DNA from: Pseudomonas shirazensis
GTDB lineage: Bacteria; Pseudomonadota; Gammaproteobacteria; Pseudomonadales; Pseudomonadaceae
Direction of reading: 5' to 3'
DNA: 64,000 nt
Assembly (NCBI RefSeq): GCF_014268785.2
Contig: NZ_JABWRD020000001.1
Coordinates: 1 to 64,000 of the forward strand
The number at the start of each line of letters is the position of its first letter. Within the stretch, counting starts at the first letter, position 1. Below the pieces are notes generated by a model. That model had not been told where the DNA came from. It saw only the letters and a list, made by a program, of their open reading frames with translations, and made no database searches. Below are positions 1 through 8,652 of the stretch, piece after piece. The translations under genes were made by a program, and so were the position numbers.

Positions 1-1
1 G

Positions 2-2092
2 GGGAACGGGGTTTACCACTCGTACCCGAACAGCAATGCCCCAGAGGGCGCCACGGATACCTTCGTCTACACCATCCGTGATGCCGACGGTGACCAGAGC
101 ACCGCGACGGTCAGTATCAACGTGCTCAACTGCCAGATGGTGGCGACACCGGATCACGACGTCACCGTCTACGAAAACGCTCTGGACCTGAACAAGGACT
201 GCCACGACCTGGCTCCGGGCACTGTGCTCGGCAGCCAGCCGGGATCGGCCGCTGAAACAGCCAGCGGCACCTTGGTTGGCGCCGTGAGCGGCGGCGTAGG
301 CATCCTCACCTACAGCCTGGTCGGCAATGCCGAGGGCCATTTCGGCCAGATCCAGGTCAACGGCGATGGCTCTTACACCTACACCCTGACTTCGCCTGCC
401 AGCATTTCGCTGCAGCAGGACGATGGCCCCACTATCGTCACCGAAACCTTCACCTATCAGGTCAAGGACTCGCTCGGCAACACCACCACCAGCAACATCG
501 TCGTCAGCATTGTCGATGACGTGCCCCAAGCCCACTGTGACTTCGCCAATGTGGTCGAAGGCAGCAGCGTGACGGGCAACCTGCTGTGGAATGACGTGAT
601 CGGCGCCGACGTCTCTGCCGCTGGCCAGTATGTGATCGGGATCCGCGCCGGCAGCGACACCTCGACTTCTGCTGTGGGCCAAATCGGCACAGAAGTGCAA
701 GGCGCCTATGGCTACGCAACGCTGGATGCCAACGGTAATGGCGTTTATCACGCCAACCCCAACAGCGTGTCACCGGCTGGAGCTACCGACACCTTCGTCT
801 ACACCATCCGTGACGCCGACGGTGATGAAAGCACTACGACGGTGACCTTCAACGTCCAGGACGCCAGCCAGGCGGGCTGCGCTGATGGAGCTGTTGGCGC
901 TCGCTCGGCGGCCACTGACAAAGCGGTGCCGATCCGGTTCGACGTTGACGAACACAAAGCCACCGGCTCGCTCAAGGAGCTTGCTCGCAGCGCGTTCGCT
1001 GTCAACAGCGGCGCCATGACTTCCGCACTGGTGGTAGCCGGCTATATGGCGCAGATGGGCAACAGCCACGCCGGCGAGCAGGACGTGTACACGGTGGCCC
1101 TGCGCAAGGGTGAGACGCTCACCCTCGACCACGATCGCGCGCCGGGCAACTTGCTCATGGAATGGAAGGGCGCAGCTGGCAGCTATCACCCTGTGGCGGA
1201 CGGCGGCAGCTTCACCGCCAGCCACGATGGCCTGTACAGCATCCAGCTGACCAGCCCTACCGACAGCACTGCCCCGGCGCAGGACAGCTTCAAGCTCAGC
1301 CTGCTGATCGATTCGAGCAATGTCCAAGGCCAGAGACACCCTGTCGGCCAGGCAGTTGGCAGTGACCCGGCAACTGGCACTGCAGACATCGTCTACCACG
1401 CAGACAGCACTGGCAGCGCGCTGACCGCCGATACGTTGTTGGCGGTGGAGGAGGGCAAAGGCGAGGCGGTGCTGGCAAGCAACCCAGGCAATGACCTGCT
1501 CGAAGGCGGCCACGGTATGGATACCGTCAGCTATGCCACAGCCAAGGCAGGCGTAGTGGTCGACCTCAATCTGGTGGGCCAGCAGGATACCGGCGGCGGT
1601 GGGCTGGACACCCTGGTCAGGATCGACAACCTGATCGGCTCGGACTACCACGACACTTTGATTGGCAGCGCCAATGACAACGTGCTGATTGGCGGTCGGG
1701 GTGATGACCTGCTGACCGGGGGCGGCGGCAACGACACCTTCGTCTGGCAGAAGGGTGACACCGGCCACGACACTGTGACTGACTTCACGCCAGGCGCTGA
1801 TCATCTTGACCTGTCGCAATTGCTTCAGGGCGATGGTGGCGCGGCGGCTTCACTGGATGACTTCCTGCACTTCAAGGTCAGCGCAGCGGGAGGTACGGTG
1901 GTGTCGACCATCGAAGTCAGCAGCGTGGCCGGTGCGGCGCCGAGTCAGACCATCGACCTGGCCGGCGTCGACCTTGCCCAGCACTATGGCGTAACGGCGG
2001 GGGCGGGTGGTCTGATTGCATCCGGGCATGACACCGCAACCATCATCAACGGCATGCTCAACGATCACTCGTTGAAGGTGGATACCGTCTAA
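2..2092 (+). CDS. Large RTX adhesin, C-terminal part (5' end outside window)
   Basis: The frame is open from the first bases of the window, so this is the last 696 residues of a much longer secreted protein. It contains VCBS/Ig-like adhesin repeats: the block GATDTFVYTIRDADGD at about residues 17-32 recurs almost unchanged at about 261-276, 732 bp later. A beta-rich linker follows. Glycine/aspartate RTX nonapeptides lie at about 545-579 (IGGRGDDLLTGGGGNDTF), and a C-terminal type I secretion region (DTVTDFTPGADHLDLSQLL) at about 591-608. By family it is exported by an ABC/HlyD/TolC type I system and binds Ca2+ outside the cell, probably for attachment or biofilm formation. Its secretion genes are not in view. 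Oddity: four cysteines (about residues 44, 67, 179, 293), unusual in RTX proteins. The exact adhesin subfamily cannot be named. Confidence 0.85.
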   Translation, partial: GNGVYHSYPNSNAPEGATDTFVYTIRDADGDQSTATVSINVLNCQMVATPDHDVTVYENALDLNKDCHDLAPGTVLGSQPGSAAETASGTLVGAVSGGVGILTYSLVGNAEGHFGQIQVNGDGSYTYTLTSPASISLQQDDGPTIVTETFTYQVKDSLGNTTTSNIVVSIVDDVPQAHCDFANVVEGSSVTGNLLWNDVIGADVSAAGQYVIGIRAGSDTSTSAVGQIGTEVQGAYGYATLDANGNGVYHANPNSVSPAGATDTFVYTIRDADGDESTTTVTFNVQDASQAGCADGAVGARSAATDKAVPIRFDVDEHKATGSLKELARSAFAVNSGAMTSALVVAGYMAQMGNSHAGEQDVYTVALRKGETLTLDHDRAPGNLLMEWKGAAGSYHPVADGGSFTASHDGLYSIQLTSPTDSTAPAQDSFKLSLLIDSSNVQGQRHPVGQAVGSDPATGTADIVYHADSTGSALTADTLLAVEEGKGEAVLASNPGNDLLEGGHGMDTVSYATAKAGVVVDLNLVGQQDTGGGGLDTLVRIDNLIGSDYHDTLIGSANDNVLIGGRGDDLLTGGGGNDTFVWQKGDTGHDTVTDFTPGADHLDLSQLLQGDGGAAASLDDFLHFKVSAAGGTVVSTIEVSSVAGAAPSQTIDLAGVDLAQHYGVTAGAGGLIASGHDTATIINGMLNDHSLKVDTV

Positions 2093-2106
2093 GGCTAGGT
2101 AGGGTA

Positions 2107-2131
2107 GGGCAGTGCCCGCCTGGCGCTGCCC
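2107..2131. terminator. Hairpin between convergent adhesin and ybaN-like genes
   Basis: A 10-bp stem (GGGCAGTGCC / GGCGCTGCCC, one G-T pair) with a 5-nt loop sits between the stops of two convergent genes. There is no clear T-run on either side, so intrinsic terminator activity is uncertain. Confidence 0.4.
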
Positions 2132-2141
2132 AAGGGCTGGG

Positions 2142-2504
2142 TCAACTGCGGCGCAGGGTCTTCTGCTTGAGGATGTACAGGCTCACCAGCACCGCGCTGG
2201 TGAGCATGAATAGCCGCGCCCAGAACAACGGCACCAGATAGCAGGACAAACCGATACTGGCCCACATCAGGCCAATGGCGTAGACCTTGCCCTTGAGCGG
2301 GATCCCCTCACCACCGAGGTAGTCGCGAATCCACGGCCCCAGCTGCGGGTGATTCACCAGCCAGGCGTGGAAGCGCGGCGAGCTGCGGGCGAAGCAGGCG
2401 GCCGCCAGCAGCAGAAAGGGGGTGGTCGGCAATACCGGCAGGAAAATCCCCAATACCCCCAGCGCAACGCTGAGCCAGCCAACGGCCAGCAACAGGTAGC
2501 GCAT
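2142..2504 (-). CDS. ybaN: YbaN/DUF454 family small membrane protein
   Basis: A 120-residue protein with hydrophobic segments at about 1-35 and 75-110. The N-terminal part, LPVLPTTPFLLLAAACFARSS, fits the DUF454 (YbaN) inner-membrane family, which is about this length. The function of the family is not established. The start lies 8 nt downstream of the UPF0149 gene, so the two are probably co-transcribed. Confidence 0.8.
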   Translation of the reverse strand: MRYLLLAVGWLSVALGVLGIFLPVLPTTPFLLLAAACFARSSPRFHAWLVNHPQLGPWIRDYLGGEGIPLKGKVYAIGLMWASIGLSCYLVPLFWARLFMLTSAVLVSLYILKQKTLRRS

Positions 2505-2512
2505 GACTGCTG

Positions 2513-3100
2513 TCAGTGATGGCGCGGCTTGAGCAGGGCTGGCTTTTCTTCCGGAGCGTGTAGCAGCAGGTACAGCGCGGTCAGGGCTTCCGGAATCTGC
2601 ACGATCATGTCGTCCTGCAGGTTGGCGTCCTTGGCGATGTCTTCAAACTCTGGCTGCTCATCGAACAGACCCGAACCGACCATGATCGGCAGCAGCATTT
2701 CGCTGACTTCTTCTTCGGCGTTCTCGAACCAGGCTTCTTCACGCAGGAACACGCCTTCCATGAAGCCGATGCACCAGCCGCGCAGATCGGAGTCGTCCGG
2801 GTCTTCACCCAGGTCGAGGTCGCACGGCAGCTCGAACTCTTCGTCACTGGCCAGCTGACGGCTGATGTGGGCTTTGAGGGCGACCAACGTGGCTTCGATT
2901 TCGACGCGCTGGGCGTCGCTGCTGTACTTGGGCTCTTCGGCAAACAGCGCGTCGATCCATTCGCGGTCAGGAACGACCTCGGAAGTGATCGAAAGCGCGG
3001 TCAGGTAGCCGTGGGCGGCGACGTAATCCAGCGCTTCTTCGTGCAGCTCGTCGGCATCGAGGAAGACTTGCAGGCGGGTCAGTTGCTCGGCGAAGGACAT
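2513..3100 (-). CDS. UPF0149 (YecA/YgfB-type) protein
   Basis: A 195-residue acidic protein. The motif RGWCIGFMEGV at about residues 107-117, followed by acidic helices, is typical of the YecA/YgfB UPF0149 family. Here the usual C-terminal SEC-C zinc motif of long YecA proteins is absent, so it is the short form. No biochemical role is assigned. It is the first gene of a two-gene unit with the ybaN-like gene and is divergent from recQ. Confidence 0.8.
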   Translation of the reverse strand: MSFAEQLTRLQVFLDADELHEEALDYVAAHGYLTALSITSEVVPDREWIDALFAEEPKYSSDAQRVEIEATLVALKAHISRQLASDEEFELPCDLDLGEDPDDSDLRGWCIGFMEGVFLREEAWFENAEEEVSEMLLPIMVGSGLFDEQPEFEDIAKDANLQDDMIVQIPEALTALYLLLHAPEEKPALLKPRHH

Positions 3101-3210
3101 TACGGGGCTACCTTGAAGAATAAACGATAACGAATTCTAGCACCTTGCTGCGATCACGGGGCAAAGGGAACGTCTGTCACCGTAGCGTCCTTTAGCACTC
3201 GTCGCTGGGG

Positions 3211-3216
3211 TATAAT
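3211..3216 (+). promoter_or_regulatory. Probable -10 element for recQ
   Basis: A perfect TATAAT lies about 130 bp upstream of the chosen recQ start, between divergent genes. No good -35 hexamer is visible at 16-18 bp, so the promoter call is tentative. Confidence 0.4.
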
Positions 3217-3346
3217 CCGCGGTTTTCAGCCGGGCACAGTGTTTGTGCGGCCCTTGGCAAAAGCTGCTTACGCATTCGCGCGTGTGCCGGACGAGTTTAT
3301 CGTCCAGCCTGTGTTCGGGAATGATACGGCGATTTCGGAGTTTGCA

Positions 3347-5485
3347 ATGCTCGAACAGGCTCAGCGCGTCCTCAAGGACATCTTCGGCTACGACAGTTTC
3401 CGGGGGCGCCAGGCAGCGATCATCGAATGTGTGGCCAATGGCGGCGATGCCTTGGTACTGATGCCTACCGGCGGCGGCAAGTCGCTGTGCTTCCAGGTCC
3501 CTGGCTTGTTGCGGCCCGGCTTGACTGTGGTGGTATCGCCACTGATCGCCTTGATGGACGATCAGGTTGCCACCCTCGACGAACTCGGCGTGGCCGCGGC
3601 AGCCCTCAATTCGACCCTGAGTGCAGAGCAGCAACGCGAGCTGGCCGGGCGCTTGCGCCGCGGCGAGGTGAAGATGCTCTACCTCGCGCCTGAGCGCTTG
3701 GTGCAACCACGCATGCTCGAGTTCCTGCAGGGCCTCGACGTATCGCTGTTCGCCATCGACGAAGCGCACTGCGTGTCGCAGTGGGGCCATGACTTCCGGC
3801 CTGAGTACCTGCAATTGGGCCAGCTGGCCGAACAGTTTCCGCATGTGCCACGCATCGCCCTGACCGCCACCGCCGACATGCGCACCCGCGAAGAGATCGT
3901 CCAGCGTCTGCACCTGCAGGGCGCCGAGCGCTTTCTGTCGAGCTTCGACCGACCGAATATCTTTTACCGCATCGTGCCCAAGGAAGCGCCGCGCAAACAG
4001 CTGATGGCGTTTCTTGGCGAGCGCCGCGGCAACGCCGGGATTGTCTACTGCCTGTCACGCAAAAAGGTTGACGAGACTGCAGCGTTTCTCTGCGAACAGG
4101 GCTTTCCGGCACTGTCCTACCATGCCGGCCTGGCCGCCGACACCCGTGCCAGCAACCAGCGCCGCTTCCTCAACGAGGAAGGCCTGATCATGGTTGCGAC
4201 CATTGCATTTGGCATGGGCATCGACAAACCCAACGTGCGCTTCGTTGCCCACCTCGACTTGCCCAAGTCGCTCGAGGCGTATTACCAGGAGACCGGTCGT
4301 GCCGGTCGTGACGGCTTGCCCGCCGACGCCTGGATGGCCTACGGCCTGCAAGACATGGTCATGCTCAAGCAGATGTTGCAGAACTCCGAAGGTGACGAGC
4401 GTCACAAGCGGGTCGAGCAGCACAAACTCGACGCCATGCTGGCCCTGTGTGAAGAAACCCGCTGCCGCCGACAGTCGCTGCTGGCCTACTTCGACGAAGT
4501 CCTCGAACAGCCCTGCGGTCACTGTGACAACTGCGTAGACCAGGTGCAGACCTGGGACGCAACCGAGCCTGCGCGTCAGGCCCTGTCGGCGGTGTTTCGA
4601 ACCGGTCAGCGCTACGGCGTTGGTCATCTGGTCGATGTGCTGCTGGGCAAGGACAACGAGAAGATCCGCAGCTTTGGTCACGAGAAGCTCTCGGTCTACG
4701 GCGTCGGCAAGTCCCTGAGTGAACATGAGTGGCGCTCGCTGTTCCGCCAGCTGGTCGCACGTGGCCTGGTCGATATCGACCTCGAAGGCTACGGCGGCCT
4801 GCGCCTGTCCGACAGCTGCCGGCCATTGCTGCGTGGCGAGGTCAACCTGCAGCTGCGTCGCGACCTCAAACCACAGACCAGCACCAAGAGCTCCAGCGGT
4901 GGCAGCCCGGCCAGCCAGTTGGTGCGTGGCGAAGAGCGCGAGATGTGGGAAGCCTTGCGCACCCTGCGGCGCAAGCTGGCTGAAGAGCACAGCGTACCGC
5001 CTTACGTCATCTTCCCCGATTCGACCTTGCTGGAAATGCTTCGCAGTCAGCCTGCAAGCCTTGCCGACATGGGCCAGGTCAGTGGTGTCGGCGCGCGCAA
5101 ACTGGAGCGCTATGGCCAGGCGTTTCTCGAGGTGCTCAACGGCGGCGAGAGCACGCAGGCGCCCAAGGTGGTGCTTGACCTGCGCCACGAACTGGTAAGC
5201 CTGGCGCGGGCGGGCATGACGCCGATGCAGATTGCCGGCCAGCTCAACTGCAGCGAAAAGAATGTCTACAGCCTGTTGGCCGAGGCGCTCGGCCGTCAGG
5301 AACTGAGCCTGGACCAGGCGCTGGACTTGCCCGAAGACCTGATGATGGAAGTGCAGGATGCCTTCCTTGATGGCGAGGGCGAGCTACCGCCGGTGGCGGC
5401 GATCGCAGCGCAATTCGCCCAGCGCGTGCCGGAGGGTGTGCTGTATTGCATCCGCGCTGCGCTGGCGGCAGAGTTTGAGCTGTAA
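3347..5485 (+). CDS. recQ: ATP-dependent DNA helicase RecQ
   Basis: A 712-residue superfamily 2 3'-5' DNA helicase acting in recombination and fork repair. Visible features: Walker [13 protein letters not shown] (about residues 40-51), the DEAH box in [17 protein letters not shown], the helicase C domain ending [10 protein letters not shown], and zinc-binding cysteines in CEETRCRR...CGHCDNC. An RQC domain and an HRDC domain (about 530-605) follow. A C-terminal helix-turn-helix-like stretch ([21 protein letters not shown]) is common to Pseudomonas RecQ. The frame is open upstream to a GTG at 3239. I chose ATG 3347 because [19 protein letters not shown] matches the family N-terminus. It is divergent from the UPF0149 gene. 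Confidence 0.95.
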   Translation: MLEQAQRVLKDIFGYDSFRGRQAAIIECVANGGDALVLMPTGGGKSLCFQVPGLLRPGLTVVVSPLIALMDDQVATLDELGVAAAALNSTLSAEQQRELAGRLRRGEVKMLYLAPERLVQPRMLEFLQGLDVSLFAIDEAHCVSQWGHDFRPEYLQLGQLAEQFPHVPRIALTATADMRTREEIVQRLHLQGAERFLSSFDRPNIFYRIVPKEAPRKQLMAFLGERRGNAGIVYCLSRKKVDETAAFLCEQGFPALSYHAGLAADTRASNQRRFLNEEGLIMVATIAFGMGIDKPNVRFVAHLDLPKSLEAYYQETGRAGRDGLPADAWMAYGLQDMVMLKQMLQNSEGDERHKRVEQHKLDAMLALCEETRCRRQSLLAYFDEVLEQPCGHCDNCVDQVQTWDATEPARQALSAVFRTGQRYGVGHLVDVLLGKDNEKIRSFGHEKLSVYGVGKSLSEHEWRSLFRQLVARGLVDIDLEGYGGLRLSDSCRPLLRGEVNLQLRRDLKPQTSTKSSSGGSPASQLVRGEEREMWEALRTLRRKLAEEHSVPPYVIFPDSTLLEMLRSQPASLADMGQVSGVGARKLERYGQAFLEVLNGGESTQAPKVVLDLRHELVSLARAGMTPMQIAGQLNCSEKNVYSLLAEALGRQELSLDQALDLPEDLMMEVQDAFLDGEGELPPVAAIAAQFAQRVPEGVLYCIRAALAAEFEL

Positions 5486-5493
5486 CCAGGCGC

Positions 5494-5514
5494 GATGCCG
5501 CTGGGCGCGGCATC
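5494..5514 (+). terminator. Hairpin downstream of recQ
   Basis: A perfect 8-bp stem (GATGCCGC / GCGGCATC) with a 5-nt loop begins 8 nt after the recQ stop. The T-rich stretch (ATTTTTT) only occurs about 16 nt later, so termination efficiency is uncertain. Confidence 0.5.
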
Positions 5515-5593
5515 TGGCTGATCCTTGTCATATTTTTTGATGATTATCGGACATTTCCGTGGCGTCCAGCCTTGCCTGGAGCGCAAGGCCATG

Positions 5594-5613
5594 ATTAGCT
5601 GGCTAATAATTAG
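5594..5613. promoter_or_regulatory. Palindromic MarR/SlyA-type operator
   Basis: The perfect inverted repeat ATTAGC-TG-GCTAAT (5594-5607) overlaps a second palindrome CTAAT-A-ATTAG (5603-5613). The core TTAGCTGGCTAA closely matches the SlyA consensus TTAGCAAGCTAA. It ends 20 bp before the ATG of the MarR-family gene, so autoregulation is the natural inference. Confidence 0.7.
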
Positions 5614-5633
5614 TTCTATCCATCGAGTTGTTT

Positions 5634-6071
5634 ATGCCGCTTACCGACAATCAACACCGCTTTGGCATGCAACTGGCCCAGATGTCCCGGGGCTGGCGCG
5701 CTGAACTGGATCGCCGACTGGCCGGGCTGAATCTGTCTCAGGCTCGCTGGTTGGTGCTGTTGCACCTCGCTCGCTTCGCCGAAGCTCCGACCCAGCGTGA
5801 ACTGGCGCAGAGCGTGGGCGTTGAAGGCCCAACGCTGGCGCGCCTGCTCGATAGCCTGGAAACCCAGGGTCTGGTGCGCCGCCAGGCGGTGCTGGAAGAT
5901 CGTCGTGCCAAAAAGATTCTGCTTTGCCCACCCGCCAAGCCGCTAATTGAGCAAATCGAAACCATCGCCAACCAGCTGCGTACCGAACTGTTCAGCGGGG
6001 TAGACGAGGCTGACCTGGATATCTGCATGCGGGTCCACGCGAAGATTCTCGGTAACCTGGAAAAATCCTGA
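5634..6071 (+). CDS. MarR/SlyA-family transcriptional regulator
   Basis: A 145-residue winged-helix regulator. The recognition region is PTQRELAQSVGVEGPTLARLLDSLE, followed by the wing LVRRQAVLEDRRAKKI, whose DRR motif is conserved in the MarR family. The N-terminal TDNQHRFGMQLAQMSRGWRAELDRRL resembles SlyA-like proteins. ATG 5634 is preferred to the in-frame TTG at 5628. Such proteins usually respond to phenolic compounds or oxidants, but the ligand is unknown here. An operator-like palindrome lies directly upstream, and the convergent plpD gene lies downstream. Confidence 0.85.
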   Translation: MPLTDNQHRFGMQLAQMSRGWRAELDRRLAGLNLSQARWLVLLHLARFAEAPTQRELAQSVGVEGPTLARLLDSLETQGLVRRQAVLEDRRAKKILLCPPAKPLIEQIETIANQLRTELFSGVDEADLDICMRVHAKILGNLEKS

Positions 6072-6077
6072 GGCGAC

Positions 6078-6108
6078 GCCAGGGCTGCCATGCAGAGGCT
6101 GCCCTGGC
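6078..6108. terminator. Hairpin between convergent marR-type gene and plpD
   Basis: The inverted repeat GCCAGGGC / GCCCTGGC with a 15-nt loop lies between two convergent stop codons. It has no adjacent T-run. It is a possible bidirectional terminator. Confidence 0.4.
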
Positions 6109-6117
6109 CGCGTTCAA

Positions 6118-8304
6118 TCAGAACGTGTGGCCCAGATTGAGATATACCGCTTTCTGCTGCTCGCTGTTGGCCCCATAACTGAGGTTCAACGGCCCTAGCG
6201 GCGTCTCCAACCCTAAAAATATGCTCGCGGCGTTGATGTAGCCACTGTCGAAGTCATTGTCGTTGTTCCAGGCCCGGCCGCGTTCGAGCGAGCCGCCGAT
6301 GTACAGCGGGAAGTCCAGCGGCAGGTAGGCGCGTGGCGTCAGGCGCCGGTAATAGACCATCCGCATCAGGCTGACGTTCTGCCCCGACACCGAGTCCTGA
6401 CGGAAGCCCGACAGCTGCCGGGCGCCACCGAGCACGAAGCTCGAAGTGACCACGTCGGCGTCGTTCAGCGTGCGTCCGTAGCGCCCGCCAAGCACCAGCG
6501 TATCGGCGCCGCTGCTGAGTGCCTTGTCCACGTTCAGCTCCCACTGGCGATAGTTGCTGTCCGAATCCAGCGACTTGTCGTAGTTGCGCAGGGTCAGGCT
6601 GATGTCTTCGCCACTGTGCGGGAAGTACACGTTGTCCAGCGTATCGAACGAGTACTTGAGCTCGTAGAAACCTTCGTTGAAGCTGACCGAGGGCAGGTCC
6701 TGATCACCAATGCGAACGTCGGCTTTGCCCCAGGCCTTGCCCACGCCTGCACGCACCTCGCCATAGGTACCGATCTGGCGGCCGAGGTTGATGCCGAAAC
6801 CATACCTTTGCAGGCGGTATTCGGCGACCGGGTCATTTTCCAGTGTCGCTTCGATGTTCTGCGAACCCAGATCCAGATACGGCGCGACGAAATACCGCGA
6901 ACCGATGTCCAGCGGCTGATAGAACTCGCTGTACAGCTCTTGCTGATCGCCGATCTGCGCACGCGTCAGCCATTCACCGCCCAGCCGATTGATGCCATTG
7001 ATGCGGTAGCTGGCGCCGAGGTTGAAGGCGCTGTCGCCGCGCATGTCGTCCGACAGGTTGAGGCCCAGGCGTAGGTAGTCGGTACCGCCGCGTTTGCCGC
7101 TGGCCTTGATCACCAGGGTGTTGTTGTCGCCCCTGTGCACCACGCGGTACTGCACACCGTCAAAGTAATCCAGGCCATACAGGGTACCCATGTCGGTCTG
7201 CAGACGCTCCAGCTCCAGTGGCTCGCCAATCGGCTGGCGAACGTAGTAGCGGATCACGTCGTCGCTGACCTTCGAATCATTCTCGACTTTGATTGCGGTA
7301 ATCACCGGGGTGCGCTGGCGCGGCGAGCGGGCGATGGCAAGCTGAGCATCGCCCTCAGCCTGGCGCAGTGTAGCCAGCCGGGCATCAAGAGCACGGGTGG
7401 CGCGGTAGCCGGACTCGATCATCTCGGCGGTGCGGCCGAAGTCAGTGACGCCGAATGCCGCCAAGGGCGGCTGAATCAGGATGTCATCGCGGTGCAGGTT
7501 GGCCAGTTGCTCTTCGGAGTTTCGCCGGGTCATCAGGGTGATCGACTGGTTGAGCACATCCACTACCGTGTTCAGTTGCTTGCGGTCGCGCAACGGAGTA
7601 CCGATGTCGACCACAATGGCCAGATCGACGCCCATCTCGCGGGCGACATCCAGCGGGATGTTGTCGACCATGCCGCCGTCGACCAGCAAGCGCCCATCCA
7701 TCTCGACTGGGGCGAACACCGCCGGGATCGACATGCTGGCGCGGATCACCTGCGGCAGGTGGCCACGGCGGAACACCACTTTTTCGCCACTGGCGATATC
7801 GGTTGCAACGGCGCGGAAGGGGATCGGCAGTTTGTCGAAGTCGCGGGTATCAGCGGTGTGGGCCAATTTGCTTTCCAGCAGCAGGGCGAGGTTCTGACCC
7901 TGGATCACCCCCAGCGGCAGGCCCAGGCTGCCATCGTCGCGAAAGCTCAGCTTCTGCTTGACCAGAAAATCGCGATCATCCTGCTTGCGCCGGAACGGCA
8001 CGTCCTTGCGCGGTGGCGCATCGGACAGCGCCTGCTGCCAGTCGAGTGTGGTGGCGAGTTTTTCCAGCTCTTCGACGCTGTAGCCCGAGGCATACAGGCC
8101 GCCAATGACCGCCCCCATGCTGGTGCCGGCAATGGCATCGACGCGCACGCCTTGCTCTTCCAGCGCCTTGAGCACGCCGATGTGCGCCAGGCCCCTGGCT
8201 GCGCCGCCAGACAGCACCAGGCCGACCTTGGGTCGGGTGTTTTCGGCTGCTGTGATCGGCAAACAGGTAAGCAGCAGCATCAGGCACAACAGCAAGCGGT
8301 GCAT
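6118..8304 (-). CDS. plpD: Patatin-like phospholipase, type Vd autotransporter (PlpD)
   Basis: A 728-residue protein, the same length as P. aeruginosa PlpD. An N-terminal signal peptide (MHRLLLCLMLLLTCLPITAA) precedes a patatin lipase domain with oxyanion loop SGGAARG, nucleophile motif GTSMG and catalytic Asp in VDGGMVDN. This gives a Ser-Asp dyad that hydrolyses phospholipid acyl esters. A POTRA domain (about residues 330-400, RTPVITAIKVENDSKVSDD) leads into a C-terminal 16-strand-type Omp85/BamA-like barrel. The barrel ends in phenylalanine, the usual signal for outer-membrane insertion. By family the lipase is displayed or released at the cell surface. It is divergent from the SelW-like gene. 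Confidence 0.93.
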   Translation of the reverse strand: MHRLLLCLMLLLTCLPITAAENTRPKVGLVLSGGAARGLAHIGVLKALEEQGVRVDAIAGTSMGAVIGGLYASGYSVEELEKLATTLDWQQALSDAPPRKDVPFRRKQDDRDFLVKQKLSFRDDGSLGLPLGVIQGQNLALLLESKLAHTADTRDFDKLPIPFRAVATDIASGEKVVFRRGHLPQVIRASMSIPAVFAPVEMDGRLLVDGGMVDNIPLDVAREMGVDLAIVVDIGTPLRDRKQLNTVVDVLNQSITLMTRRNSEEQLANLHRDDILIQPPLAAFGVTDFGRTAEMIESGYRATRALDARLATLRQAEGDAQLAIARSPRQRTPVITAIKVENDSKVSDDVIRYYVRQPIGEPLELERLQTDMGTLYGLDYFDGVQYRVVHRGDNNTLVIKASGKRGGTDYLRLGLNLSDDMRGDSAFNLGASYRINGINRLGGEWLTRAQIGDQQELYSEFYQPLDIGSRYFVAPYLDLGSQNIEATLENDPVAEYRLQRYGFGINLGRQIGTYGEVRAGVGKAWGKADVRIGDQDLPSVSFNEGFYELKYSFDTLDNVYFPHSGEDISLTLRNYDKSLDSDSNYRQWELNVDKALSSGADTLVLGGRYGRTLNDADVVTSSFVLGGARQLSGFRQDSVSGQNVSLMRMVYYRRLTPRAYLPLDFPLYIGGSLERGRAWNNDNDFDSGYINAASIFLGLETPLGPLNLSYGANSEQQKAVYLNLGHTF

Positions 8305-8370
8305 CGTCCAGTCTCAAGCAGAGGGAAAGGCCGCTAGTATAAGCGGCCCCCACTCTGGAGATAGTTGATC

Positions 8371-8652
8371 ATGTCTGCGAGCAAGCCCGAAATAGTCATC
8401 AATTATTGCACTCAGTGCCAATGGCTGCTGCGCGCCGCCTGGCTGGCGCAGGAGTTGCTCAGTACCTTTGCCGACGATCTGGCCCGAGTCGCGCTGGAGC
8501 CAGGCACCGGTGGCGTGTTCCGGGTCACCTGCAACGGTGTGCAGATCTGGGAGCGCAAGGCGGATGGCGGCTTCCCTGAGGCCAAGCAGCTCAAGCAGCG
8601 CGTACGCGATCAAATCGACCCGCAGCGCGACCTCGGCCACAACGATCGCTGA
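8371..8652 (+). CDS. SelT/SelW/SelH (Rdx) family redox protein
   Basis: A 93-residue protein with a thioredoxin-like CXXC motif (INYCTQCQWLLRAAWLAQELL, residues 10-30), the hallmark of bacterial SelW-like Rdx proteins, followed by the expected GGVFRV strand. Cysteine replaces the selenocysteine of the animal members. The role is unproven; a thiol-disulfide function is inferred from the fold. ATG 8371 is preferred to the in-frame TTG at 8365. Its stop directly abuts the stop of the convergent EamA gene with no spacer. Confidence 0.82.
   Translation: MSASKPEIVINYCTQCQWLLRAAWLAQELLSTFADDLARVALEPGTGGVFRVTCNGVQIWERKADGGFPEAKQLKQRVRDQIDPQRDLGHNDR

Noticed and set aside
770..1819. 349-codon minus-strand frame within the adhesin gene
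   Set aside because: It mirrors the repeat-rich adhesin frame and has no domain or ribosome site.
7135..8337. 400-codon plus-strand frame opposite plpD
   Set aside because: Composition is rich in His, Gln and Ala, as expected for an antisense shadow; plpD is unmistakable.
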